Source: Roridomyces roridus (Eukaryota; Basidiomycota; Agaricomycetes; Agaricales; Mycenaceae). From it: a stretch of DNA of 64,000 bases. The DNA lies in the NCBI GenBank assembly GCA_029378245.1, contig JARKIF010000020.1:1054001-1118000 (forward strand), in the 5' to 3' direction. The notes below the pieces were generated by a model. That model was not told the origin of the DNA. It did not search any database and saw nothing but the letters and a program-made list of their open reading frames with translations. The translations under genes were made by a program, and so were the position numbers. Shown here piece after piece: positions 1 to 11,544 of this stretch (position 1 is its first letter; each line of letters starts with the position of its first letter).

Positions 1-86
1 TTCAAATTGCCACAGAATATGTACTAAATAATTGGTATCAATATTTAAAGGATATCTACAACAGCATAAGAAACGGTCCGCCCACG

Positions 87-3000
87 CTACAAAGGCCCCC
101 GCCCCATGTGATTATTAACGAAATTCGTAACCGTCGTCCCTCTTTTCAGTTTCCACTCCTTTGTCTCCAACGACTTTAAAATATCTCCCACCGTGACACT
201 CTCCGTGGACGCCCCATCCCCAAGTCCTCCCGCCGAGTATCCCCTCAAAACCTCCTTCACAACACCCAAAGACTCCAGCTCCGTAAGCCAATCCACATCC
301 GGCCTAAACAGCTGGCTGGCAATAACCGCCTGCAGCATCCTCGCATTTTCCGGCCTCTCCTCGGCCGAATCCGCCAAACTTTTCAACACGGCAGCGAAAT
401 TCCGTTGATTCTCCTCATGCGCAGGCAGCCCCACAAACAATCCCAATCCGATGTTGCTTGTGAACGTCTCCACCGCGTTGTACGGATATGGCATCACATT
501 GGGATCCGCACAGCACGCCTGGAGGAATTGAATCCCCACGGCGAACCTCGCTTCCTGCAGCATGCTTTCGTCCATTTGATCAATGAACGAGAGCGCGAGG
601 GGTACGGCGGCGAGCGTGGCTTTACGCCAGGCGTCGTAGGCTTGATAGTTGTCGACACTGTATTCGGGGAACGGAGGGAGTGGTTGGACGGATGAAGCGG
701 ATGCGGGGAGGGCGTTGAGTAACGAGCACACGGCAGTCATCAACCTCCACTCCGTTTCCGCTGCTCGCAGATTCTCTTTGAACGGCGCGGAGAGGTTGGG
801 TAGTGGGGAGGCTTCGATGTCCGAGACGAGAGCTTGCAAGCGGAGGGAAACGATCGTCGCCGTGTCCACGTCGAACGCACTGAGGATGTGGGTCTTGAGA
901 AGGGCTGTTACAGACGCGGCGTAGGGAGGGATTGGCTCGAGCCTCAGCGCGCCCGGGCTAAAGTTGGGACGCGCTGGTAATCGGAAGTCATCGGCCGACG
1001 CTCTGGGGAATATGGACGTCAAGTGCCACAGAGCTTTGGATACACCGTCGGCCGCATCCCGATGACACGTCCCCAGTCGGCTGGAGACACGAACCCAAAG
1101 CCGATCGACATCGCAGTGTTCAAGAACCCGACATATGGCCTCGTTGTTATCCCTCCCGTTCAAAAACTCGATGAGCCGATCAGTGATGTCGTACACCAAG
1201 TCGTGTCCGAGCTCGTTGGTATCGAACCACGGGAGCAGAATACCAAGAATGGTATCGACGTGGTTGGGAGATGATGCCTTGATACGCACGGCCTTGCGCA
1301 CGCAGGTAGTGACGAGCTTGACGGCGTTGCGAGCCGGAATCCCCGCATTCGAAGAGCCAGAACGCAACGCGTCGCAGGTGAGCTCGAATTGATACGGTGG
1401 CATGTCCAAATCCGCGGCCTTGGAGAGGTAGGATACGAGGATCCGATACCGGAGGAAATTCCAGCGAGTTGGGATGAGGTTGGCGATGTCGTGAATTTCG
1501 CGAAGCCACCTGTGGGCCTCGAGGGGATCGATGTGGGGAGGTGTTAACCTGGACCTGCCGAAGTCGAGGCGATCGGCGTGGGGAGGTGTTTTCCTGGAGA
1601 GGTGTTCCAAATCGGAGGGACCCTTGAACCGAATGGGAATCAGGTATTTGAAGCGCCTACGCTCCGCGAGGAACGCATCAATGTTGCGGCAGATGCGCGT
1701 TATATCGGCGTCGAGCACGGGCTTGGTCTCCATAGCCTCCATCTGGTCCCGCGTCACCGTCCGGAGTCCCTCGACATGCGCGTGGATGGAGCAGAAATTA
1801 TTCCACTCAAGTAACGCCTCGATCGAGGGCAAATACAGCGCCGTGACCTCGGATTTCGACGGCAGCGAAGACGCCTCGTTGAGCCAGGTCAAAGGTTGCG
1901 CGATATGCGCCTCCTGCAAGTCCGCCATCATTCCCAAGCTCCAAATCGCCTTCAAACAAGAGATCTGCCGCCGTGTCTTGGAGATCGGCTCCAGCAGCCC
2001 ATCTTCGCAGCTCGACATGAGGTGGTCGATCCGCGAACCGAGCAGGACGAGCGGGTCATCGATGAGCCCGCGAATGAGTTCATCGTATTTATAACGCCTC
2101 CCCGATGGACCCCAAATCGCGTTGGGTATTCCCTCGACGAAGGGCTCTAGTTCTTCGTCGTCCGCCAGGCTCTTCATCGTCCACGCCAACGCGCGTTTGT
2201 CCCGACTCACGCGCGCTGCCGAGCGGTCTGTCGCGTCTTTGACCATGGTTTCGACCATCGAGCGCGAGAAGGGGGATTTATCGTCCAGCGTGAAGAAGCT
2301 GCGCGCCCAGAGGGCCATCAAGTCCCATAGGAAGGGCGAGACCGGCGTGTTGTATGGACAGTCGTAGTACCACAGCGGCAGGACCGAGACGGAGAGGTAG
2401 AGCAACACCATGATGCCCAGCATGGCGATGGCGACGTGTGCGAGGGTGTTGTTGGTGAGGAATAAGAATGGGATGAGACCGCCGAAGAAGAAGAGGAGGG
2501 ATAGGTGCAGTAAAAGCGGGATGAGCACCACGACTTCGTGCATCTTGAATCGCTCGAGTCCGTAGTAGAGATACGCGTATATCCTCGCGCGTTTCACGGG
2601 CGAAGGGCGCATTTCGGTCCGTTGAAGGAAGTCACGGGCCCAATTGTCCACGAGAGTCGCTGTGAGTGCACTGGCCAGACTCAGCCCGAGACTGATAAAC
2701 CAGAGAATATTGCACCACAGGGCCAGCCTGTAATTGGAGGGGCTGATGGTGAACTGCGGTTCGGGGATTGTACCGGTGGCATTGGCCAGCTGCTGTGAAA
2801 TTTGCAGCAGCGTGGCGAGATACGGGTCTTGCTGCGGTGGCTGCAGAGTCTTGTAGCTCTCAATGATAAAAGCCGTCAAGATGGCTGAGAAGAGACCCGC
2901 CTACATACGTAATCATCAGTCTGCACGGCGTGTTTCCGAGTCAAGCCACGTACGAATATGAGAATTCCGCTCATATTGCTCCTCCACCGCTCTGCCAAAG

Positions 3001-3150
3001 CCCGATCATATTTCTCCGCCTCGCCATTGTAAACGGTCCAAATCTGCGCACAGGGTTCGTCCCCTGAATAGGTTAGCACAATGGTAAACAGACGAGAAGG
3101 AGAACCGCACCTGGTGTATCGACGCTCCCTCCCGGAGGGGGCTGGCTCAT
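87..3150 (-). CDS. DUF6535 multipass membrane protein
   Basis: Three-exon model: 3111-3150, 2954-3063 and 87-2900, with 47- and 53-bp GT-AG introns, giving 987 aa. The start is the ATG at 3150 (MSQPPPGG). Exon 2 has the pre-domain W-x-x-Y-x-x-EA-x-x-YD stretch. The exon 2/3 joint recreates a hydrophobic GILIF-AGLFSAILTAFIIESY segment, which is the hallmark of basidiomycete DUF6535 proteins. Three more hydrophobic stretches follow within the first ~250 residues (around NILWFISLGLSLASALTATL, VVVLIPLLLHLSLLFFFGG and HVAIAMLGIMVLLYLSVSV). The remaining ~700 residues look soluble and helical. A membrane location is inferred from these segments. The biochemical role of the family is not known to me. 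The 5' start is the least certain part of the model. Confidence 0.85.
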
Positions 3151-3487
3151 GGGCGCCGTTAGCAAGTGTGATGTGGCGAAGCGGTGTCTGATCTCGCACG
3201 GACCGTTGCTACAAGGGGATGCGGGATGGAATCAGACGTCGCAAAAAAAAGTTGAACAGCCTTGGAACAGCTTCGTCGTCAGGCGGGTCCTGTTGCGATT
3301 CTAAACCCAATACGTTCCGGGCTCCAGCCGACTTCGTTTGCAGTTTGAACAGCTCAGATCAATATATGCTTGTGAAATAGGGATCATAGAAAGTTCGGAT
3401 CACTGTACGGCACCGCCAATGCACCGCCATGATGACTCACGTAATCACTCCCTCTCCTCCGACGTCGACCCTCCCAGAAGTCTGCAG

Positions 3488-4485
3488 ATGGCGGCAGACG
3501 CTGGCTCAGATACTGCACCACCTGCTGCACCACCACTTCCCCTGGACCTTGAACGCGCCATCCTCGAGATCTCTGCCTGGTCCTCCCCGCGCGAAATCCC
3601 GATCCTCATGCTCGTGGCACATCGCGTCAAAGTCTGGTATGCCCGCCGCAGCCATACCTCTTTTGATACCGAATCCACTCAGGGTCGAGCCGCTCCTGTA
3701 TCGGGTTGTCTTTCTCTCCGACTACGATCCAAAACTGGAGTGCATACCGGTATTCACCTACGCCGTGTTCCTGCACCTCCTGGCGACCAAACCAGCAGGC
3801 TTTCTCCAAAAGGCCGTGAAACATCTTTATCTCGGGGAGAGAGACATGGATGATTCTCCGGAAACGCACGACGAAGACCTGCGCTCGATCTTGCAGACAT
3901 GCACCGACGTCACGGATTTCTTTGATTTCCAAGGCACACACTTGGAGCTAGTACAATCTCTCAAGTGCGTTCGGAGAATTGCGGTGAATTGCAGGCATCT
4001 CTACCACGTCCCTTCTCATACCAACTTCTCCCATCCCATGTTCCGCAATTTAACCCACCTGGAGGTCCTCGACGAAACCAACGACGCCGACCTCGCGGGC
4101 ATCCCTCACATTCCACATCTATCGCACTTTGCGTTCAACCTCCTGGGGATGTGCCCATCCGTTTTTTCATCCGTTGTCCCCGCTTGCCCCCGGCTTGCCT
4201 GCATCGTCTTGCTGCAGCGGGCGGACGACATGGATCACAGACTCAAGCCGTTCTTGGACGATGAGCGGTTCGTCTTGATTCACCAATCGGACTTTACGTT
4301 TGATTGGCAGCGCGCGGCGACTGGCGGCGTGAACTACTGGGACGTCGCAGACGCATTCATTCGAGCACGACGTGCGGGTAGGGTTGGCAGTGAGTGATTT
4401 TGTCGTTGCCTGCGCCCGAGCTTCTCACATACCTTGCCCAGGAATCACGTCGTTCATCTCGGACGAGGACGTCTCTTGGTTCTGA
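3488..4485 (+). CDS. F-box-type hypothetical protein
   Basis: Exons 3488-3636, 3683-4377 and probably 4442-4485 give about 295 aa; if the last intron is not used the protein ends at 4397. The first exon carries an LPLDLERAILEISAW motif resembling the start of short Agaricomycete F-box-like proteins. The intron restores the expected VKVW-VEPLLYRVVF junction. The C-terminal half alternates short hydrophobic strands and helices and ends in a YWDVADAFIRARRAG motif. Such proteins are usually predicted substrate adaptors of SCF ubiquitin ligases, but a full F-box consensus is not obvious here, so the function is inference from family resemblance. Confidence 0.7.
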
Positions 4486-4685
4486 ACACAAGATGGGCTG
4501 TCTTGTGGGCCATGCAATGACACGCACGCAGGTCCAGGGAATACGACACTGCAGTCGAATTTCCCCTTTTTGAACTCTACCTACCAGTCATGGAATCTTA
4601 TCTTGGCCTAACTTCAATTCTCTGGGCCATTGCAGTCCAGCGTTTAAAATGAAACATTTATATTCTCTCTCCTAGCGCTATGCGT

Positions 4686-5222
4686 TTACACAACCCGAAC
4701 CCTCGACGGCAGTGGCGCAGATACAGAACCCATAGCCGACGGCGCCTCCGTCGAATAGTATTCGACCCGGGACACGTGCGACGCAGAGGCTGGTGTACGG
4801 TCGAGTCTCGGCATAAAGCCCAACACGAGTTTCACCTGCTCGAGTGGAGTGAGGGGCTTCACATCGTCGTGCGGATATTTCAACTCTGAGTGACTTCAAC
4901 GTCAGAGATATCTTTTGAGGTACGGACTAATCGACTCACCGACACGTTTCAATCCCCCTACGTCTGCGACCGAGGGCTCGAGCTCCAAGGGTGGTGAGGG
5001 ATCCCTAGGTGCCATGCGTCTTAGCGCCACGCTCTGCTGCAGTGTGACGGGAGATGGTGATGACGGGGAGGTCGAGGTCGAGACGAGTGGGAGGGACATG
5101 CGCCGGAATGTCTTGGTTACACTCTCTACGGACGCTGCCAACTGTGATGTGCCGGTGGCTGGTGCGGATGCTCGGCGGACTCGGACTTTGCTGGTGAGAT
5201 TTGGGGTTCGGTTGAACAACAT
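4686..5222 (-). CDS. hypothetical protein, 160 aa
   Basis: Two exons, 4940-5222 and 4686-4885, joined by a 54-bp GT-AG intron. The first exon encodes a Ser/Pro/Thr-rich basic region (MLFNRTPNLTSKVRVRRAS...). The second starts with a hydrophobic-charged stretch, KPLTPLEQVKLVLGFMPRLD, and runs to a stop. A TATA box lies about 80 bp upstream of the ATG on the same strand, which supports this strand over the overlapping plus-strand open frames. No family is recognised and no signal peptide or membrane segment is seen. The gene is moderately likely because splice sites, promoter and frame agree. Confidence 0.5.
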
Positions 5223-5298
5223 TGTTTTTGTGCTGTGTATTGGGTTGTTGGTGAGTGGATATTGGCGTAGTGGGGTATTGGGCGGATTTTAGGCTCCA

Positions 5299-5305
5299 TT
5301 TTATA
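5299..5305 (-). promoter_or_regulatory. TATA box of the 4686-5222 gene
   Basis: TATAAAA on the minus strand, 77 bp upstream of the ATG at 5222. Spacing and orientation fit a basidiomycete core promoter. Confidence 0.5.
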
Positions 5306-5925
5306 CGCTTCGAGTAAGACAGGGCGCGGAAGCAAGTGACACCCGCAGTGGAGCAATGAGACTTCCGCGGACTCGTCCATTTCGACGCTCTCTGCACGTC
5401 CCCTTCGAAATCTCGCGCCTCTGTGAAATCCTGGCGGTCATATACCCACACGTCCAGAAAAGTCGAAGGGAATATGTTTATTTCGCGGCATTCAGGCATT
5501 TCCAAGGCCGGGGATGTCATACGTCTCCTACCTGGTCTCAGACACGCCCAGGGGCTTTGTGTTTGTGGTTTTTTGAAACTCTGCCCTTGCTCCCAACGTC
5601 CATGTCCCCGGTATTACAGCTCGCCGAAGCAGAGAACAACCATGTTACCGTTGAAACACATTGTCAAATTGTTTTCTGCTGTCGTTGTGGTACATCGCCC
5701 GTCACGAGTGCTCCGGTTCACCGTTCGACTCCGCCAGCAGCCGTTGCGGATGTCGGGTTTTTTTTTTTGGCTTCCGTGCCAACAAGTAAACGCTCTCCGG
5801 ACCACCCACCTACATTCATATCGATTCTGTTTCTCGCCCAGATTTCGTCAGGGGTGCTACACACAACCTACCGTTAGGCTGGTTTTGGTGCATGATCCGC
5901 CCGAGGTTAGGCCCTAACCTCGGTC
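5306..5925. other. no gene recognised
   Basis: Open frames occur on both strands but lack conserved motifs or convincing splice structure. A 10-base T run lies near 5760. I see no supported feature here. Confidence 0.5.
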
Positions 5926-6034
5926 AACATCGTTGTTGAAAACGAAATCGGTGGTTCCCTGCCTTTATATATATCGCCTGAGTGTTGGCGCCGGTGGTTC
6001 GACTCTATTAATCATCAAGGGTCTTTTTGTTTGC
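5926..6034 (+). repeat. dispersed repeat, copy 1
   Basis: About 100 bp matching 9828-9910. Both copies have a CGAAAT-GGTGG block, a TATATCGCCTG block and ATCAAGGGTCTTTTTGTTTGC at the 3' end. Each copy lies just 3' of a minus-strand gene. Confidence 0.6.
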
Positions 6035-6270
6035 GCTGGCGTCTCAGTATATGATTTCCATTCTATTTCTCCTTAGGATTTCTGTGAATGTCTCCCGCTG
6101 TTCGTCTTTTTGCCAACAATATGTCATACAGCCTTATTCGGACTATATCCTCGACCTTGGATTTCAACGCCTTCTCCCCGATTGCAAACAGATCAGAGTT
6201 AGCCGCTGGTTCCAAGTCACCAGCGACCGATGCCCAGCTGCGTAGCTGCACCTGACCATGGTCGCCCGCA

Positions 6271-8393
6271 TCATAGCCACGCACCCGGCATCTGCGGCTC
6301 CTCCTCCACGTCCGGTGCTTCCTGTTCGGTGATTGTTGCCGAACTCTGCAACTGTCCGGTCATAGATGGGCCAGTGAAACTCGAATGACGAGGAACTCAC
6401 CTCCTGTGTCGTCGACTCACAGTCCCAGCGAGGATATCCGCGTTCAATGGCGGCGTTTTGTGTGTCAGGATCGTAGCCCTTGGCAGCGAATATGGAGCGG
6501 AGCAAGCTGGACTGTTCTTCGTGAACAGACACTCCCCCAGCGGCGAAAGTGAAGCCGAGACTGGGAAAACCAAGACTGTGCACCATGTCGCACGTCAATC
6601 GATCACGACCATCTTTATCAAAAGCCCAGTAATATTCCTGGACACCCCGTGGGAATACAACCTCAAGGTGACCGCTGGTTTGATAACGCATGGTGGGTCG
6701 GGGTAGCAGCAGGTATATCTTCCCCGCCGGTTTCTTGGCCATGAAGGACTCGTAATCCTGGTCGCACCGCCTGGATACAGCGGTGGTTAATTCCAACCAC
6801 GACGAATGGCTCTGAAGGTTCTTGCGGATATGAGGCTCTTGCGCTAGCCACCATCTTTTCACCGTGGCGGCACCGCCAGGGTCCAATCCAACGGACATCA
6901 CGATCGGAAAGGAATCTGCGTTGTATTGGATTCTGTGCGTCATATGAGCGGCATTGACGACAAGTAACTACAGGCATACGATGTCCAGGCGTGCGCTTGA
7001 TCCATGATCGTGAAATCAATGGGCTGTTTTTGGTGGTGCCAATCCTGCCAAACAAAGTGAAGCCTGGTCGGGAAGCTGCTGGGAAAAGGATAGAGCGGGT
7101 TGCGATCGGAAAACAGCGCGAAGGACGGTAGAATGGTCCCTCCTTCTCCGAGCGGTGCCAAAGGGCCGGAAAAGTAGGAATAGAACTCGAACGTGTCGAC
7201 AACATCGTCGAATGTTAGTGTCTGTGCGATGTTGTTGACCAGATTAGGATCCGCAAGATTGAACCGGGCCGCTGGGAGCGGAAGTCTCCTTGCAACGGTA
7301 AGGGAGTAAAATGATTCATTCCCGTTCCCGATGTCGAAGCATAATCGCCCCGTCGAAACTCGAATCCAAGTTGATCCCGACAATTTTTCAAGTGATATTG
7401 CTGTTGTCCTGGAGAGATACTCGTCTGCTGTCTGCGACGGGCTCAACGCGGGTCACATGTTTCAAATGCAAATTACCTACGTCGTATTGCGCTGCCTAGA
7501 GATCCGCTACGAGTGAGCAACATATTACCCATTGACACGTCGGAAAGCACAACTTACCGCCGCGAAACGAAGGTAGTCGCCGGTCGGAAGCCAAGACTGA
7601 GTGAGAATGCATCTGTTCGACCTGGTCTATTGTCATCATCTCTGGTAAATGGTGGATTAGACCAGAAGCATCAGCAGAGGGCTCACGCACCGTCATGATA
7701 TAAGAGCGCATTCAGACTCGTTGAGCAATGGAGCCCAAACAGTTGCGCGAATAACGGATGGCTATAGTTGTACGGCCGGAAGGTAAGACGCATCGTTCGG
7801 TGGGATCGGCGGCTTACCGAAATTTCTGAGCATTCAGGACTCGGTCCTTCACCCAACATTACTTCGTGATCTACTATATTGGGGCAAGATAGATCCTCAC
7901 CTCTTGAAATACGGAACTCGAATGGTAAACCACCGCCGTCATCGGGGCTTGATTGCCAAATATGCGTGCGCGATGCACCCTGACGACGTGGGACCGCCGC
8001 TGTACAACGCCTCGTACCAGGGAAGAAGGGACTTCGGCATCCACCCAAACTTCTTCCTTGCAGTGTATCTCCTCATCCAAAATGAGATCACCGAGTTTCA
8101 CCGCATGGAAGTCAGTGGTCCAGGCTGGTGTCGGTCTGAGGGAGAGAGACATCAAGAGCCACGCACTAGAGGGAACGAGAAGCCTACGGTTCTCTGCGAT
8201 TATTGAATGACGCTCGGCCGATATGGTAGGTCTTGAGAGTGACTTTTGGGCCTTGCCCAGCTCCCCCAGCTCCACCTCGATTGCTTCCTCGTGCCCCGGG
8301 GCCGCCGCGACCACCTACAAGCAGATCAGTGTCGGGTACAGTATCCTGCTCAAAAGGACTCGCACCGTTCATGATGTCACTCGTACTGGGCAT
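6271..8393 (-). pseudogene. expanded-family paralog A, frameshifted
   Basis: A distant member of the family represented by genes B, C and D in this window. From the 5' end (ATG at 8393, MPSTSDIMNG) it encodes a Gly/Arg-rich segment, the block RVHRARIFGNQAPMTAVVYH, the block HPLFAQLFGLHCSTSLNALL, then W-I-R-V-S-T-G-R-L-C-F-D, and the C-terminal block AAKGYDPDTQNAAIERGYPRW. The last exon, 6271-6351, encodes an acidic tail. A short exon that is 77 nt in B, C, D and in the partial copy at 45147-46322 is 84 nt here, because about 7 extra bases lie at 7574-7590. This breaks the frame. Such proteins are sometimes labelled kinase-like; I cannot identify catalytic residues. Confidence 0.65.
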
Positions 8394-8734
8394 GGCCGCC
8401 TCGATGTCGATGGGGAGAGGAGTCGTGTCGTCCTCAGGGTGCTGGACAGAGTGTGTGAGAGCCACAGCCCAACACAGCCTAAGTTCGAGTTATAATTGCA
8501 GCAGCGAGGTGGCTGTCGCAGCGACCCGGCGAACAGCGACTCGTCAAGGGGCACGCAGATCAGGAGCTGTCAACATACTGATGCGACTGATCGTTCCCGC
8601 CATAATTGACGTGATCCGATCAAATCATTACGTAGGGAGGGGTCTGACCTCGAAAACTTTTTTCGAAAGTTGCTCAGAATGTCTTGTTATTCACAAAAAA
8701 CATTGGCATCACTGGACTTCCTTTTTGGGAACCA

Positions 8735-9157
8735 ATGTCTGACATTTCTGATCTGCGTGCCTCTTGCGACGACGGGACATCTGAACCGCACTCGGCGTCG
8801 ACGAACGGGCATGTGATGGCGTCAACGGTGACGACGAAGTACATGTGCGTGCGCAAGCCCCGGGTATTGTGGCATGGGCGCCGTCGGAGAGTGTGGTTGA
8901 TTCGAATTCGAATTTGCGTCCGGCCGAGGGGCGTGGTGAGTCTGGTGATCTGAGTGGGGAGTCTGAGGGCGTGCGTATTGAAAATGGCAATGGGAGTGGG
9001 AAGAAACGTCTGCGTGAGGAGGGAGGATGCAGATGATCTGGATCGGGGAGGAGACAGAGACGGGGACGAGGAGCTCGAGGGCGAGGGAGAGACGGTGAAG
9101 AAGGCTAGGCTGGATGACGAGGAGGAAGAGCTTGACGAGCTTGAGGAGGATGTATGA
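8735..9157 (+). CDS. possible acidic protein, 110 aa
   Basis: Tentative exons 8735-8838, 8892-9013 and 9051-9157. The product is Ser/Gly-rich, then has a basic KKRLR patch, and ends in a very acidic tail (EEEELDELEEDV). A small nuclear protein would fit, but this is inference only. The second intron would be just 37 bp, which is short. The opposite strand also has a long frame with a Cys-rich start (KCDCKKCKK) near 9200, so the coding strand is not settled. Confidence 0.3.
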
Positions 9158-9827
9158 GTATCCCACCATGATTGGGCGGGTGGGATGAGCTTTCTTGCAT
9201 TTCTTGCAATCGCATTTGTATTGGTGTTCCCTCAGCATTACTCACTTGTATTCGTTTTCTTGTAGCCCGAAATCAGCTAGTTCTTGACACGTGTGCAGGA
9301 GTGCAGCGGGAATACCTAGTTACTGACGTGATATCTCATCCTCGTTGGTCAACCTTGGGCACGAGGCACTTCCGAATTTTGACCAATCGTCGAGTCAAGA
9401 CTCGATCGCGATTCGCCCAGGCTCTGTATCTGAATGCTTCTCACTCCGCAGCAACTCTTATTCCCGCAAGCCGGCTGGATCTCTTTGGCCTGCGGGCAGC
9501 ATCGACGAGTCGTGCCCGTGCCCGTGCCGTTCTGAGTAGAATAGGAATTGGAATGTTGTTGGTACGCAGCGAGGGGGTGAGATGGGAGGCCGTAGTTGTA
9601 CTGGGTGCCGTTCTGAGGTGTGTGGGCATGGGCAGGAGAGGGGGCGGATGACGCCGGGGCAAGGGCAGGCGATGGGTGATGAGGATGAGCGGAGGCTGGA
9701 TCGCTGGGCTCCTTCTGCACGCACCGTTAGTGAGTTGACGCGGACGAGGGAAGGGAGGAGAGAGAAGGATAGTAACAACTCACTGTTGCACCTGCAGGCA
9801 ATTTTTGCGAAGGCAAATGGTCCGGTC
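9158..9827. other. no gene recognised
   Basis: Low-complexity frames on both strands without a recognisable domain. The minus strand just upstream of 9157 holds a Cys-rich KCDCKKCKK motif that may be a transposon relic. Confidence 0.4.
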
Positions 9828-9910
9828 TCATCGTTGAAGACGAAATGGGTGGCTGCTTTCCTTTTGTATATCGCCTGCGTGGTAGGAACCATCAAGGGTC
9901 TTTTTGTTTG
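9828..9910 (+). repeat. dispersed repeat, copy 2
   Basis: Matches 5926-6034 (see that entry). It begins about 70 bp beyond the stop codon of the minus-strand gene ending at 9978. Confidence 0.6.
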
Positions 9911-9977
9911 CATGCAGTCGGCGATAGTGGGATCGGTGCACACTGCAGAATCGGCCCTTGTTCGCCTCCGGCCTACG

Positions 9978-11174
9978 CTATTGGAAGGGGACGTGCTTCC
10001 CATTCGTATCCATGCGACGGGGCTCATACGAAAACGAACCATCCTCGAAGAACCATATACATTGCACTTGATACAAGTGATCTCTGCCAAGGTAGCAAGT
10101 ATCAGCGAGGGCGCGGAACTGAATCGACAGACTCACAATACAAAACGAATTCCTCGGCTTCTAGTCTCGTTGGCGTTGTATTTTTGATCGACATGCACAC
10201 TCTACCAAGGTGAGCCCGAGGTCCCGACGAACAGAAATTCGCTCACCTGGCACCTCCGGACAGATTACGCCGCACTAACGTCGTACAATACTTGAAGCAT
10301 TCCTTATGCACCGCCCTACCACAACCCTCGCAGAAGACGAGCTTGTTCCACCGAGACCGTATATCCGCTCGAAACAAATCGGAAAATTGCGTCCTGGCCT
10401 AACAGTTGCTGGTACAGTCCATCGCCTCGGAAGAATCAGGATGCGCGATCTTTCCCGTCGCAATCGCGTAGGTTCGATGATACGTGGCTCGGGGAGGGCG
10501 GCGGTGGGTGTGTTGGGAGGCGCGATAGCGAAGATGGTTTCCAATTCGGACTTGAAGAAACCCCTCCGTTTCGAGGCGGAATCAGAGACAGACCGCATGG
10601 GAAGCCGAAACGTACTTCTGCTACCAGAAGTTGGAGGATAGCGGCACTTGGCGTGCCTTTGACGTAGATAAAGCGCTGGATCGCGGTGAGAAGGCGTCAG
10701 AAGCCGACGAAGCAAACACGCACGATGTGTTTAGAGACATTCGGGCACTTCTTCGCATCGGGGCTTATGACAACGTGATCAAATTGAGATGGGACACGTC
10801 AGGGAGGATATACAGTCGCAGCTGGGTTTGGATTGGATAGTGAAAGTGTAGGTCTATCACGAGGTCAGCACGAATCGAGACGAAGAGACGAATCACCACA
10901 TTTCCGGTAGATCCCACAACTTTGAATACCTCCTTCAGCTCGCCCTCGACGCGTTTCCTTTCAAGCAGGAAGATCCTGTACGCGATAAGCCACGAATCGT
11001 ATCTCTGCAGCAATACTCTAGCTGGACTGGAACGATGGGAGGCGGAGGTTTCACCGCGAGTACCGGAGCAGTGTCTAAGCGCGGCCGTTTTGCTGGAGGG
11101 GTGTCGAGTGGGGCGTGATGAGCTGACGTGGACGCGGCGGGAAAGATGGGCGGGTGGGAATGTCGCCAATTCAT
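9978..11174 (-). CDS. uncharacterised zinc-knuckle protein, 279 aa
   Basis: Six exons in phase: 11055-11174, 10798-11004, 10484-10675, 10247-10398, 10137-10201 and 9978-10081, with GT-AG introns of 45-122 bp. The start is the ATG at 11174 (MNWRHSHPP). In order it shows a Pro-rich leader with a possible nuclear signal (PAKRPRLD), a helical YDSWLIAYRIFLLERKRVEGE segment, a Pro/Ser linker, a zinc-binding motif FCEGCGRAVHKECF (C-x2-C-x4-H-x2-C), and a C-terminal strand-rich block with QVQCIWFFEDGSF. The conserved look on both sides of every intron is the main support. I do not recognise the family. The zinc motif could bind RNA, DNA or protein. Confidence 0.6.
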
Positions 11175-11544
11175 TGTGCGCGCGGGTACAAGATGCGTAG
11201 CGGGTGAAGTTAGATGGGTGGGTAGACATGTCGCGGTGGCTCAAACTCGTCGTCCCGTTTGCGCTTGGCGATGTGGTGGATGACCATGGCGGTCGGAAGA
11301 GAAAGGCTTTGACATCTGATGACGGATCAATACCGCTTGCTCTTTACTCTCACCATCGCCGACGACTTGAGTACGGTGTCTGCTCCCACTTCCTCTGGAT
11401 GGCTGAAAACTAATTAGTCCCGCGGAACTGAATCAAGACAAGTCTCACTTCCCCTATAAGAATCGCAGTGGCTAGCTCCTCACGCACTCTACCTCTCTCA
11501 CTTCGACCACCACTTCTTACCCAATTCTCTCTCAAAACCTTGTC

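Noticed and set aside
1531..2094. 187-codon plus-strand open frame
   Set aside because: Antisense of the DUF6535 coding exon; no independent support.
5005..5520. 171-codon minus-strand open frame
   Set aside because: It overlaps the TATA box and exon 1 of the better-supported spliced gene 4686-5222 in another frame, and has no motif.
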